DNA from: Myxococcaceae bacterium
GTDB taxonomy: Bacteria; Myxococcota; Myxococcia; Myxococcales; Myxococcaceae
DNA length: 64,000 nt
Direction of reading: 5' to 3'
Assembly (NCBI GenBank): GCA_016793095.1
Contig: JAEUJQ010000032.1
Location: forward strand, 248,001 to 312,000
Shown: positions 1-8,095 of the stretch, one piece after another
How the letters are laid out: each line of letters starts with the position of its first letter
How positions within the stretch are numbered: position 1 is the stretch's first letter
Program-made: the position numbers and the translations under genes
The notes under the pieces: model-generated
Told to the model about the DNA's origin: nothing
What the model saw: the letters and a program-made list of their open reading frames with translations, nothing else
The model's database searches: none

Positions 1-556
1 CCTGGGCGCGGCGCTCGCGTCGATGGTGGCGACGCTCACCCACGGCAAGGAAGGCACCGAGGCCCGCGACGCCGAGCTGGCGCGCGTCGCCGCTGCGTCC
101 CAGCGGGTGAAGGACGGGCTGCTGGCGCTGGTGGACGAAGACACCAACGCCTTCAACGGCTTCATGGAGGCGCGCCGGCTGCCGCAGGGCACCGCCGAGG
201 AGAAGGCGCTGCGGAAGCAGAAGATGCAGGAGGGTTTGAAGGCGGCCATCGACGTGCCGTGGCGCACCGCCGAGCTGTCCTTCGAGGCGCTGCAGCTCGC
301 GAAGGACGTGAGCGTCGTGGGGAACCCGAACTCCCTGACTGACGCGGCCGTCGGCGCGCAGATGGCGTTCGCGGGCGTGCGCGGCGCGCTGTGGAACGTC
401 GTCATCAACCTGAAGGACCTCGCCGATCCGCCCTACGTCGAGGCGATGCAGCGCAAGAGCGCCGAGCTGCACGCGAAGGCCCGCGCCCTGGCCGACGAGT
501 CCGGCGCGGCGGTGGACGCGAGGCTGCAGGAGATGATCGCGAAGAAGAAGGCGTGA
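1..556 (+). CDS. Cyclodeaminase/cyclohydrolase (FTCD_C) family protein, 5' end outside the window
   Basis: The reading frame is open to the left edge, so the N-terminus is missing; the first visible residues are LGAALASMVATLTHGK. That stretch and the C-terminal KDLADPPYVEAM region match the all-helical formiminotetrahydrofolate cyclodeaminase domain. In this family the domain releases ammonia from 5-formimino-THF to give 5,10-methenyl-THF in histidine-linked one-carbon metabolism. About 184 residues are visible, close to a complete stand-alone domain (around 200), so I cannot tell whether a formiminotransferase domain is fused upstream. It ends 4 bases before the stop of the convergent lipoprotein gene. 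The family is clear; the exact substrate is inferred. Confidence 0.85.
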   Translation, partial: LGAALASMVATLTHGKEGTEARDAELARVAAASQRVKDGLLALVDEDTNAFNGFMEARRLPQGTAEEKALRKQKMQEGLKAAIDVPWRTAELSFEALQLAKDVSVVGNPNSLTDAAVGAQMAFAGVRGALWNVVINLKDLADPPYVEAMQRKSAELHAKARALADESGAAVDARLQEMIAKKKA

Positions 557-560
557 GCGG

Positions 561-1817
561 TCAGAACGCGGGGCGCATCCACACGAGGCGGGCGAGGGGC
601 AGCGTCTTCTCGCCCACCGTCTGCCAGCCGGCCATCACCGCGACCGCCTCGACCCGGGCGCCGTTCAAGAAGTCGCCACCCCACGCTCGCTTCGGCGGGA
701 TGAAGACGAACACCTCGCGCTCGCCGAGCTGCAGCACGCCGATGTTCTCGGCGAGGCCGCCGCTCACGATGCCTTGCATGAAGACCGCCTGCCCGTTGAG
801 CGCGTCTGGCGCGTCGAGCCGCGCGAGGTCCGCCGAGCCGGCCTTGAAGGTGAGCCGCGGCGCGTAGGCCGAGACGGCGTCTTCGAAGCTCGCGACCTTC
901 GGGCCGGGAGCGAAGGCGCCTGGCGCGCCCGTCTCTCGTCGGCGTGAGGCCTCGGCCTCGGCGGCCGCGAGCTGCTCGTCCAGCATGGTGGGCCGCACCT
1001 GCCGACACGCGCGCAGCCGCTCGATGCGGGAGAGCAGCGCGCCTTCGCCGAGCGACTCCGGGGCGCGCGCACCCTCTGCTTCGAGCACGAGACAGGCCGA
1101 GAACGCGGCGACGGTGAGCATCGCGCTCTCGTCGAGCTGCACCGGGCGATCGCCCAGCATCAGCTCGTCGAAGGGGCCCTTGAGGGCGGCCCCCTCGACG
1201 CTCGCCGCGCCCGCGAGGAGGATGACGTTCCCCACCTCGCCGCGCGAGCCCACGAGCCGCACCACGCCGGCCGCCGCGCGCCCGTTGCACTCGGCGTCCT
1301 TCTGGCCGGTCTCCTGCTCCACCTTGCGCTGCTCGATGTCCTCGCCGGTGCGCAGCATCGCGATGCCGCCGACCGCGAGGGCGGGCAGGCCCAGGCCCAG
1401 CGCCAGCAGCGACCAGCCCTGCATCACCGTGCGCGGCGCGGGCCCGAAGCGACCGGCGGTGTCGATGACGGTGGTGTCGGGCGCGGCGCTGAGGAGGAAG
1501 GAGACGCCCAGCAACACGCCGGCGGCCAGCGTGGTGGCGATGCCGGTGGAGAAGGCAGGACCCGCGGCGGGGGCGCTGCGCTCGGTGATGCGCTCCTCGG
1601 CGTACTCGTCGATGGCGAGCTCGCGACAGACGTCGTGCTCGGTGACCTGCACCTCGAGGCGGGGCCAGGCGACCTGCACCTTCCCGCGCAGCCCGCCCTC
1701 CACCACCTGCTGCCGGGTGAAGGAGCGCAGCAGCGGCCCGCGCTCGGTGCGCACGGTGCGCTCGATGGGCGCGCAGGCGGTGAGGCCCGCGAGCAGCAGC
1801 GCGCCGACGCGGCTCAA
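561..1817 (-). CDS. Predicted lipoprotein with two membrane segments, unknown function
   Basis: A 418-residue protein starting at TTG 1815-1817. The TTG overlaps the TGA of the upstream lipoprotein gene (TTGA), and GGAGG lies about 6 bases before it, so the two genes are translationally coupled. The N-terminus is a lipoprotein signal, ALLLAGLTAC, with Cys15 as the predicted lipidation site. Two hydrophobic stretches follow near residues 95-120 and 140-165, so it may also span a membrane. The C-terminal half, with VFMQGIVSGGLAENIG and a REVFVFIPPKRAWGG segment, looks like a soluble beta-rich region. I recognise no family. A longer upstream reading is possible in this frame but lacks a start with a ribosome binding site. 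Confidence 0.72.
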   Translation of the reverse strand: MSRVGALLLAGLTACAPIERTVRTERGPLLRSFTRQQVVEGGLRGKVQVAWPRLEVQVTEHDVCRELAIDEYAEERITERSAPAAGPAFSTGIATTLAAGVLLGVSFLLSAAPDTTVIDTAGRFGPAPRTVMQGWSLLALGLGLPALAVGGIAMLRTGEDIEQRKVEQETGQKDAECNGRAAAGVVRLVGSRGEVGNVILLAGAASVEGAALKGPFDELMLGDRPVQLDESAMLTVAAFSACLVLEAEGARAPESLGEGALLSRIERLRACRQVRPTMLDEQLAAAEAEASRRRETGAPGAFAPGPKVASFEDAVSAYAPRLTFKAGSADLARLDAPDALNGQAVFMQGIVSGGLAENIGVLQLGEREVFVFIPPKRAWGGDFLNGARVEAVAVMAGWQTVGEKTLPLARLVWMRPAF

Positions 1818-2170
1818 GGGGTGCCTCCGAAGAAGCGGACGAGATCGGGGCAATCGGTGAAGACCTCGGCGACGTCGGCGCACGCCGGCTTCACCTTCTG
1901 CGAGGCGCCCTGACGCAGCAGCGGCACGCGACAATCGAGCACCTGCGCGCGCGTGGGCGTCGTGAACGAGAACGAGTCGGAGCCACACCCCGTGCGCATG
2001 AGCAGCGTCGCCTCACAGCTCATCGCCTCGACGCCCAGCTTCGTCGTGGTGGGCTCGCACAGCGGCCCGAGGCACAGCCGGGTGACGAGGTCACGGCACA
2101 CCGCCACGTCGGGCGCGTCGGGACCCGCGCAGGCGAGACAGCTCAGGAGCAGGACGGGCAGGACGCGCAC
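1814..2170 (-). CDS. Small predicted lipoprotein, unknown function
   Basis: A 118-residue protein whose start at GTG 2168-2170 gives a compact lipoprotein signal, MRVLPVLLLSCLAC, lipidated at Cys14. A TACAGT hexamer lies exactly 7 bases before this GTG, which would suit a leaderless transcript. A second in-frame GTG at 2177-2179 would add three residues. The mature part has several Cys (VCRDLVTRLCLGPLC and others), suggesting disulfides in the periplasm or at the surface. It is the first gene of a two-gene unit with the overlapping lipoprotein downstream. No domain is recognised. Confidence 0.7.
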   Translation of the reverse strand: MRVLPVLLLSCLACAGPDAPDVAVCRDLVTRLCLGPLCEPTTTKLGVEAMSCEATLLMRTGCGSDSFSFTTPTRAQVLDCRVPLLRQGASQKVKPACADVAEVFTDCPDLVRFFGGTP

Positions 2171-2177
2171 GCGGGCC

Positions 2178-2183
2178 ACTGTA
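2178..2183 (-). promoter_or_regulatory. Possible -10 element for a leaderless lipoprotein mRNA
   Basis: On the minus strand the hexamer TACAGT is followed by 7 bases and then GTG 2168-2170. Transcription normally starts 6-8 bases after a -10 box, so the mRNA would begin at or next to the start codon. No convincing -35 is visible. Confidence 0.35.
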
Positions 2184-2188
2184 CCCCA

Positions 2189-2204
2189 TCGGTCAGTTGA
2201 CCGA
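2189..2204. promoter_or_regulatory. Palindromic operator-like site between divergent genes
   Basis: TCGGTCA and TGACCGA form perfect 7-base arms around a 2-base centre in the 99-base region between the divergent lipoprotein and VWA genes. Symmetry and position suit a dimeric regulator such as a TetR-type repressor, but no regulator gene is adjacent and the assignment is inferred. Confidence 0.3.
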
Positions 2205-2269
2205 CCGACATCGGGAGGACCTCCCGTTGCCCGACAGACGAGTGGCCGCGCCGTCGCGACAATGCCCGC

Positions 2270-3901
2270 ATGAAAACGAACCAACCGTCGTGGACGAAGT
2301 GGGTGCTGGGCAGCTGGGTTCTCGTCGTCGCCGTCCTCGGGGGGCTGACCCTCTTCGGGGACGACCTCAGGGTGCTGTTCGGCCACAGCGCCGATGCGCT
2401 CGGCGGCGAGGAGTCCCTCGAGGCGCGGACGTTCGCGCGGTCGGGCGCAGACACGAAGAAGACGCTCAAGTCGTTCGGCGAGGCCTTCGGCTCCGACGGC
2501 TACGGGCCCGCGCTGGCGCCCGCCAGGGTGGAGCCAACCCAGGCGCCGAACCCGACGGTCTCGACGTACGAGGACGCGCTGTCCACCTTCGCCATCGACG
2601 TGGACACGGCGTCGTACACCTACGCACGCCGGCAGCTCGAGGCCGGCTTCCACGTCGAGCGCTCGACGGTGCGGGTGGAGGAGTGGGTGAACGCCTTCCG
2701 CTACCAGCTCGAGGCGCCGAAGGACGCACCCTGGGCCATCCACGTCGAAGGGGCGCCGTCACCCTTCACGCCCCGGCGGGTGCTGCTGAAGGTCGCCCTG
2801 CAGGGCCGCCGCTTCTCGAACTCCGAGCGCAAGCCGGCCAACCTCGTCCTGCTGGTGGACACCTCGGGGAGCATGTCGGGTGAAGACCGGCTCGAGCTGG
2901 CGAAGAAGTCGATGCACCTGCTCGTGGACGGGCTGGACGGGCGAGACACGGTGGCCATCGCCACCTACGCGGGCGGCTCTGCGCTCGTGCTGCCGGCGAC
3001 CTCCGCGGCCGAGAAGGCGATGATCCACCGGTCCATCTCCTCGCTCCGCTCGGGCGGCGGCACCGCGATGGAGAGCGGCATGGTGCTGGCCTACCGCGAG
3101 GCCGTGAAGGGCGTGCGCGAGGGCGTCTCGTCGCGGGTGCTCGTCTTCACCGACGGCGACGCCAACATCGGCGCGACCGGACCTGCCGACATGCTCGCGG
3201 CGGTCGAGCGCTACGTGCGCGACGGCGTCACCCTCACCACCGTCGGCTACGGCCTGGGCAACACGCGCAGCAACGCCCTCGAGCAGCTCGCCGACAAGGG
3301 CAACGGGCAGAGCCTGTACATCGACCGCGAGGCCGAGCTCGAGCGCGTCTTCAGCCAGTCGAACCTGCCGGGGCTGCTGCAGGTCATCTCGAAGGACGTG
3401 AAGGTGCAGGTGGCCTTCGAGCCGTCGGTGGTGCGCCACTACCGGCTGCTCGGCTATGAGAACCGCGAGGTGCGCGACGAGGACTTCCGCAATGACGCGG
3501 TGGACGGCGGCGAGCTGCACGCGGGCCACACGGTGACGGCGCTCTACGAGCTCGAGCTGACGGGGGTCGAGGGCACGCTCGGCCAGGTGGCGGTGCGCGG
3601 GCTCTCTCCAGCGAACGGCAAGGCCTTCGAGGTGGCGCGGGCCATCGGGCCGGGCGCGCTGGTGTCGAACGTGAACGCCGCGTCGGCTGACTTCCGCTTC
3701 GCGACGGCGGTGGCGATGGCCGCCGACGTGCTGCGTGGGAACCCGGCTGCGGGCGTGACGCTGCGCGAGGCGAAGGCGCTGGCCGAGACGGCCGCGGCGG
3801 ACTGGCCAGAGCGCCGCGAGTTCATCGCGCTGCTGGGGCGGGCGCTCGAGGGCGAGGGCTCGGGCGCGCGTGCGGCGAACGCCTGGCGGTACCGGTATTG
3901 A
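2270..3901 (+). CDS. VWA-domain protein of the YfbK type
   Basis: A 543-residue protein with an N-terminal hydrophobic anchor (WVLGSWVLVVAVLGGLTLF), a pre-VWA domain containing STFAIDVDTASYTYARR and VEEWVNAFRY, a von Willebrand A domain, and a C-terminal DUF3520-like region. The metal-ion site is intact: DTSGS begins at Asp197, and GGGTAMESG and FTDGDANIG supply the other ligands. The order matches the YfbK family, membrane-attached proteins thought to make metal-dependent protein contacts. There is no ribosome binding site, but GACAAT sits 6 bases before the ATG. A VWA-less paralogue follows 7 bases downstream, so the two are probably co-transcribed. No MoxR ATPase is nearby. Confidence 0.9.
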   Translation: MKTNQPSWTKWVLGSWVLVVAVLGGLTLFGDDLRVLFGHSADALGGEESLEARTFARSGADTKKTLKSFGEAFGSDGYGPALAPARVEPTQAPNPTVSTYEDALSTFAIDVDTASYTYARRQLEAGFHVERSTVRVEEWVNAFRYQLEAPKDAPWAIHVEGAPSPFTPRRVLLKVALQGRRFSNSERKPANLVLLVDTSGSMSGEDRLELAKKSMHLLVDGLDGRDTVAIATYAGGSALVLPATSAAEKAMIHRSISSLRSGGGTAMESGMVLAYREAVKGVREGVSSRVLVFTDGDANIGATGPADMLAAVERYVRDGVTLTTVGYGLGNTRSNALEQLADKGNGQSLYIDREAELERVFSQSNLPGLLQVISKDVKVQVAFEPSVVRHYRLLGYENREVRDEDFRNDAVDGGELHAGHTVTALYELELTGVEGTLGQVAVRGLSPANGKAFEVARAIGPGALVSNVNAASADFRFATAVAMAADVLRGNPAAGVTLREAKALAETAAADWPERREFIALLGRALEGEGSGARAANAWRYRY

Positions 3902-3908
3902 GGATCCC

Positions 3909-4730
3909 ATGACGCGTCCGGTGACGATGGCGCTGCTCCTCACCAACGTGGCGCTCGCCGTCGTCCACTCGCGCAACGAGACGCCTGCGCGGCCGCTCCG
4001 CGCCTCGACGGAGCCCGTCCTGCTGCACCTCCCCGACGGCCGCGACGCGTGGAAGGCCGCGCTCGCCCGGCAGCCCGATCGCCCACGACCGTCCGCGGTG
4101 GCGTGGACGAACGCCTTCCGCTCAGCGGTCGCCGGGCCGACGCCGGGAGCGCCGGCGGGGCTTCACGTGGAAGCGGCGCCCTCTCCCCTGCACCCTGGCG
4201 CCACCCTGCTCCGCGTCGTCGTGCAGGCCGACCACCGCCAGGAGCCGGACCCCTCGGACCTGCGCCTGCGGCTCGACTTCTTCCCGCTCGAGGTGGTGGC
4301 CTGGCGCGCACCGGAGCAGCCGACGTGGGAGTCGCCGCAGACGCCCCTGCTGGTGACGCTCGCGCCACTCGAGGCAGGGACGAGCCGCGTGCTGTTCGTC
4401 GAGGTGGACACCCGCCTGCGCTTCGGCGCTGCGCTGGGGGTGGTGACGCTCACTGCCGGGCCGGCAGGACGTCTGGCCGCGCCGCTCGACCGGGGACCCG
4501 CGAGCCTCGACGACGCCTCGCTCGACTTCCGCTTCTTCGCCGCTGTCTTCGCCACGGCCGAGAGCTCGGTGGTGCGGGTCGACGCCGAGGGCGTGCTCAG
4601 CCTCCTCGCTGACTCCGCTGCCGGCCAGGCTGAGCGCGAGGCCTTCGAAGACCTGGCCCTTCGCACCCTCAACCTCACCTTCGACCAACTGCGGGCTCGA
4701 GATGTTGGCTGGGAGCGGCTGGGGTACTGA
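3909..4730 (+). CDS. VWA-less paralogue of the upstream YfbK-type protein
   Basis: A 273-residue protein starting 7 bases after the VWA gene stop. It begins with a hydrophobic segment, VTMALLLTNVALAVV. WTNAFRSAVAG and LHVEAAPSPLHPG align with WVNAFRYQLEA and IHVEGAPSPFTPR of the upstream protein, and LDFRFFAAVFATAESS aligns with ADFRFATAVAMAADVL near its end. The whole metal-binding VWA core that lies between these blocks upstream is missing here. This looks like a tandem duplicate that lost its ligand-binding domain but kept both flanking regions. It may form a heteromer with its neighbour; that is inference. The frame is intact, so it is not an obvious pseudogene. Confidence 0.8.
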   Translation: MTRPVTMALLLTNVALAVVHSRNETPARPLRASTEPVLLHLPDGRDAWKAALARQPDRPRPSAVAWTNAFRSAVAGPTPGAPAGLHVEAAPSPLHPGATLLRVVVQADHRQEPDPSDLRLRLDFFPLEVVAWRAPEQPTWESPQTPLLVTLAPLEAGTSRVLFVEVDTRLRFGAALGVVTLTAGPAGRLAAPLDRGPASLDDASLDFRFFAAVFATAESSVVRVDAEGVLSLLADSAAGQAEREAFEDLALRTLNLTFDQLRARDVGWERLGY

Positions 4731-4779
4731 TGCTGTGCGAGTCACTCGACCGCCGGACTGCGACGTGTAGAAGGTCCTC

Positions 4780-5649
4780 ATGTCCTGGCTGTCCGTCACC
4801 GTCGACGTCCCCGAGGCCGAGTCGGAGTGGGTGCAGACGCTGCTCACCGAAGGAGGCGCCGCCGGCCTCGAGGTGCGTGACGCCGCCAACCCGTCCCTGC
4901 CGGGCGTTCGCGCGCCGAAGCAGGGCGAGGCCATCGTCATCGCGTACTTCGAAGAGCGCGCCGACGCCGACGCCGCGGTGCAGGCGGTGAAGGCCCACGT
5001 GCCCGGTGCACCCGTCAGCGTCGAGGCCGTCGTCGAGAAGGACTGGAGCGTCGCCTGGCGCGAGCTGATCAAGTCGGTGCAGGTCGGCCGGCTCTGGGTG
5101 GGCCCGCCCTGGGAGAAGCCGAACGCGCCCGCCGACAAGGTGTGCCTCTTCATCGAGCCGAAGATGGCCTTCGGCACCGGCGACCACCCCACCACCTCGC
5201 TCTGCCTCGCCGCGGTGGACGAGTACCTGCAGGCGCACCCGGGCTGCTCGGTGCTCGACGTCGGCACCGGCACCGGCGTGCTCGCCTTCGCGGCGAAGAA
5301 GCTGGGCAGCGGTCTCACCGTGGGCGTGGACAACGACCCCGTCTCGGTGGACCTCGCGAAGGAGTGCGCCGCCGAGAACGGCCTCGAGGGCGTCGAGCTG
5401 TCAGGCAAGACGCTCGAGCAGCTCTCCGGAACGTTCGATCTCGTGCTCGCCAACATCCTCGCGAACACGCTCATCACGCTCGCACCCCTCATCGCGCCGA
5501 AGGTGAAGGACCGGCTGGTGATGGCGGGCGTGCTGGTGCACCAGGCCGAGGAGGTGAAGCAGGCGTACCTCAAGCGCGGCCTCGTCAGCGCCGGCGACAC
5601 CGTGCAGGGCGAGTGGGTTCGCATCGACCTGGTGCGCGCGAAGGCATGA
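4780..5649 (+). CDS. prmA: Ribosomal protein L11 methyltransferase
   Basis: A 289-residue cytoplasmic enzyme of normal length for PrmA, which trimethylates ribosomal protein L11 using S-adenosylmethionine. The N-terminal substrate domain starts SWLSVTVDVPEAESEW. The catalytic domain has FGTGDHPTT near residue 130, the AdoMet loop VLDVGTGTG near 158, the acidic ribose-binding position in VDNDP, and the family motif VLANILANTLI. GAAGG lies 5 bases before the ATG. Its stop overlaps the next start (ATGA), making a coupled pair with rsmE, a common pairing in bacteria. Confidence 0.96.
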   Translation: MSWLSVTVDVPEAESEWVQTLLTEGGAAGLEVRDAANPSLPGVRAPKQGEAIVIAYFEERADADAAVQAVKAHVPGAPVSVEAVVEKDWSVAWRELIKSVQVGRLWVGPPWEKPNAPADKVCLFIEPKMAFGTGDHPTTSLCLAAVDEYLQAHPGCSVLDVGTGTGVLAFAAKKLGSGLTVGVDNDPVSVDLAKECAAENGLEGVELSGKTLEQLSGTFDLVLANILANTLITLAPLIAPKVKDRLVMAGVLVHQAEEVKQAYLKRGLVSAGDTVQGEWVRIDLVRAKA

Positions 5650-6362
5650 AGCGCGTCTTCGTCCCTGGCGCGACGGCGGGCTCCTCGCGCCTCACCGGCC
5701 CGGCGTTCCACCACCTCGCCGTCGTGCTGCGCGTGAAGGCTGGCGAGGCGCTCGAGGTCTTCGACGGGCGTGGCCATGCGTTCGACGCCACCATCACGCA
5801 GGTTGACGACGACGCCCTCACCCTCGCCTTAGGACCGGCCCGCGCGATGCCCCCGCCCAGGCGCGTGACGCTGGTGCAGGGCCTGGTGCGCGTCGAGAAG
5901 CTCGAGCTGGTGCTGCAGAAGGGGACCGAGCTGGGCGCGAGCGCGTTCCTGCCTGCGAGCGCGCGGCGCAGCGTGGTGAAGCTCGAGGGCAAGGAGCCGA
6001 AGAAGCTCGAGCGCTGGCGCCGCATCGTCGAGGAGGCCGCCCGCCAGTGCGGCCGCGCCGACGTCCCCGACGTGCTGCCCGTCGTCGCCCTCGACGCCGT
6101 GGCCCTGCCCGACACCACCGTGCTGGTGCTGGACGAAGAGGAGCGCACCGTGTCGCTCTCGCAGGCCGTGCGCGCGCTCGACACAGCTCGCCCCCTCGCG
6201 CTGGTCGTCGGACCGGAAGGTGGGCTCGATCGCGCCGAGGTGACTGCGCTCGTCGCTCGCGGCGCCCAACCAGTGACGCTCGGGGGAAACGTGCTGCGCA
6301 CCGAGACCGCTGGCCTCGCCGCGCTCGCCGTCATCCGCCACCTCGACGGCCTGCTCGGTTGA
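5646..6362 (+). CDS. rsmE: 16S rRNA (uracil-1498-N3)-methyltransferase
   Basis: A 238-residue SPOUT-class methyltransferase that makes m3U1498 in 16S rRNA. The N-terminal PUA-like domain carries FHHLAVVLRVKAGEALEVFDG. The C-terminal knot has the diagnostic VVGPEGGLDRAEV and VTLGGNVLRTETAGLAA, which bind AdoMet. The ATG overlaps the prmA stop by 4 bases, so it is translationally coupled. Length and all core motifs are as expected for the family. Confidence 0.96.
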   Translation: MKRVFVPGATAGSSRLTGPAFHHLAVVLRVKAGEALEVFDGRGHAFDATITQVDDDALTLALGPARAMPPPRRVTLVQGLVRVEKLELVLQKGTELGASAFLPASARRSVVKLEGKEPKKLERWRRIVEEAARQCGRADVPDVLPVVALDAVALPDTTVLVLDEEERTVSLSQAVRALDTARPLALVVGPEGGLDRAEVTALVARGAQPVTLGGNVLRTETAGLAALAVIRHLDGLLG

Positions 6363-6440
6363 TCAGTCCCGCTGATCAGCTGGTGTAGGCGGCTGTAGGT
6401 TTTCTTGCTCGAACCCCGGACTCGTCGTCTCATCGGGTCC

Positions 6441-8066
6441 GTGAGCAACGACCCGAAGAAGCCGCTCGACCCTGTGCCTGCCGAGACGCCGGATCTCCTG
6501 CAGCGCGATCTGAACCTCGATCGCCGCGCGCGACGGGTGCCGTCCTTCGAGGAGCTGAAGACGGCGCGGCCGGGAGCGATGACGGAGCCGGGCATTCCGG
6601 GCCCCTTCGCCCAGCCGCGTGCGCAGCCGCAGCCGCAGGCGCCACGCCCGGCGCCCGCCATCCAACCGGGAGCGCCGGGCCGGCCACCGACGCACTTCGA
6701 GCTCGCCGCGACGGCGCAGACGCCCCAGCACCTCAACGCGGCAAGACCGGTGGTGACCGCGCAGCCTGCTCCGCCGCCTCCACAGCAGCAGCCCACCCGT
6801 GCCCCCATCGCGCAGGCGCCGCCGGGGCTGCAGCCGCGAGCGCACGCCGCGCCGACCCAACCCCACGGAGCGCCGCTTCCCCGCGCCCAGCCGCCTCCCG
6901 CGCAGCCGCACACGCCTCAGCCACAGGCGCCCCGGCCAGGCGGACCCACCACGCCCCTGCACGCGAACCCCCGCGCTCAGCAGCCGCCGACCGCGCCTGT
7001 GCGCACGGCCGCGGTGCAGGCACCGCTTCCAGCCCGCCCGCCTCCCGAGGCGACGCGCGCGAACGTCGCGCCCCGGCAGGCGCCGCCGTCGCCGGTGGAC
7101 TGGGCGTCCCGCAGCGTCCCCATGCCCGAAGCGGCGGACGCGCCGACCATGCCCGTCCCGGTGGCGCCGAGGCTGACCGCCGCGAAGCCGATGGAGGGCG
7201 CCACCGTTCCTTCCGGTCAGAACACGCCCGTCTCCTACGCGCCGGCGCACGTGCCGGTCGCGCAGGCCCGCGACGAGTCGATGATGACGACCGACGAGAT
7301 CCCCACGGCGCCCAACCGCCCGGTGGTGCAGCGAGCCGCTCCGCTCAAGCCGTCGTTCAGCAACCTGCCCCAGCAGATGCCCAGCCACCTGCTGATGACG
7401 CAGCCGGGCATTCCCGGGCCCTATGCCGCGAAGCAGGAACCCCCGGTGGCGGTGGCCCGCGACGCCGACGGCCCCGCGCCCCCTGCCGGTCCGACGCGCG
7501 TGCTCGAGCCGCATGGGAAGCAGCCGGCGCCCGCGCAGCCCTCGACGCCCGACTTCGGCGAGCTCCCCAGCTTCGAGAGAGAGGCGCCACCCGAGCCCGT
7601 CGAGTCGGTGGAGGAGGCGACGGACGGAGACGTGGTAGCCGCGCCCGCGTCCCTCTGGCGGCGGCTGCTCGCGTGGGTCTTCGACCTCTCGCTCATCGCC
7701 CTGGTGGTGGGGGGCTTCTTCGCCGGTGCGCTCGTCGTCATCGGCAGGCCCAGCCTCTCGCTGCTCGCCTCGGTCGCGCTCCCGGCGCTCGGCGTCGTGG
7801 GCTTCGTCGCCTTCGTCTACACGACGCTCTTCGCCTTCCTCTGGAGCGGGCGGACGCCCGGGCGCCGGCTGTTCGGCATTCACCTGGTGGACGCCACCGG
7901 CCACGCGCCGAGGGTGGGCCGCGCGCTGATCCGCGCCGCGCTGTCCCTCGCCAGCTTCGGGTTGTTCCTCTCAGGCTTCTGGCTGGCGCTCTTCGACCGG
8001 CGCGGGCAGACCCTGCACGACAAGCTCACCTCGACCTTCGTGGTGCGATTGAAGCCCGCACTTTGA
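6441..8066 (+). CDS. RDD-family membrane protein with long Pro/Ala/Gln-rich N-terminus
   Basis: A 541-residue protein. Roughly the first 390 residues are low-complexity and rich in Pro, Ala and Gln, probably disordered and cytoplasmic. The last 150 form an RDD domain: WRRLLAWVFDLSLIALVV, a second membrane segment, then FLWSGRTPGRRLFGIHLVD and LFDRRGQTLHDKL, which carry the conserved Arg and Asp. RDD domains occur in small transport-related or accessory membrane proteins. A short motif, MTEPGIPGPFA / MTQPGIPGPYA, occurs twice and may be a docking motif. The GTG at 6441 begins MSNDPKKPLD; a TTG at 6405 is the alternative. Confidence 0.8.
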   Translation: MSNDPKKPLDPVPAETPDLLQRDLNLDRRARRVPSFEELKTARPGAMTEPGIPGPFAQPRAQPQPQAPRPAPAIQPGAPGRPPTHFELAATAQTPQHLNAARPVVTAQPAPPPPQQQPTRAPIAQAPPGLQPRAHAAPTQPHGAPLPRAQPPPAQPHTPQPQAPRPGGPTTPLHANPRAQQPPTAPVRTAAVQAPLPARPPPEATRANVAPRQAPPSPVDWASRSVPMPEAADAPTMPVPVAPRLTAAKPMEGATVPSGQNTPVSYAPAHVPVAQARDESMMTTDEIPTAPNRPVVQRAAPLKPSFSNLPQQMPSHLLMTQPGIPGPYAAKQEPPVAVARDADGPAPPAGPTRVLEPHGKQPAPAQPSTPDFGELPSFEREAPPEPVESVEEATDGDVVAAPASLWRRLLAWVFDLSLIALVVGGFFAGALVVIGRPSLSLLASVALPALGVVGFVAFVYTTLFAFLWSGRTPGRRLFGIHLVDATGHAPRVGRALIRAALSLASFGLFLSGFWLALFDRRGQTLHDKLTSTFVVRLKPAL

Positions 8067-8095
8067 GCGGCCCGGAGTAGAACGAGGCCTCCTCC

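Noticed and set aside
4122-5777. 551-codon minus-strand frame across prmA
   Set aside because: Antisense to a fully recognisable PrmA; its sequence is Ser/Thr/Arg-rich without motifs.
6360-6378. TGATCAG...CTGATCA hairpin at the rsmE stop as a terminator
   Set aside because: The stem is only 7 bp and no T-run follows within 20 bases; too weak to call.
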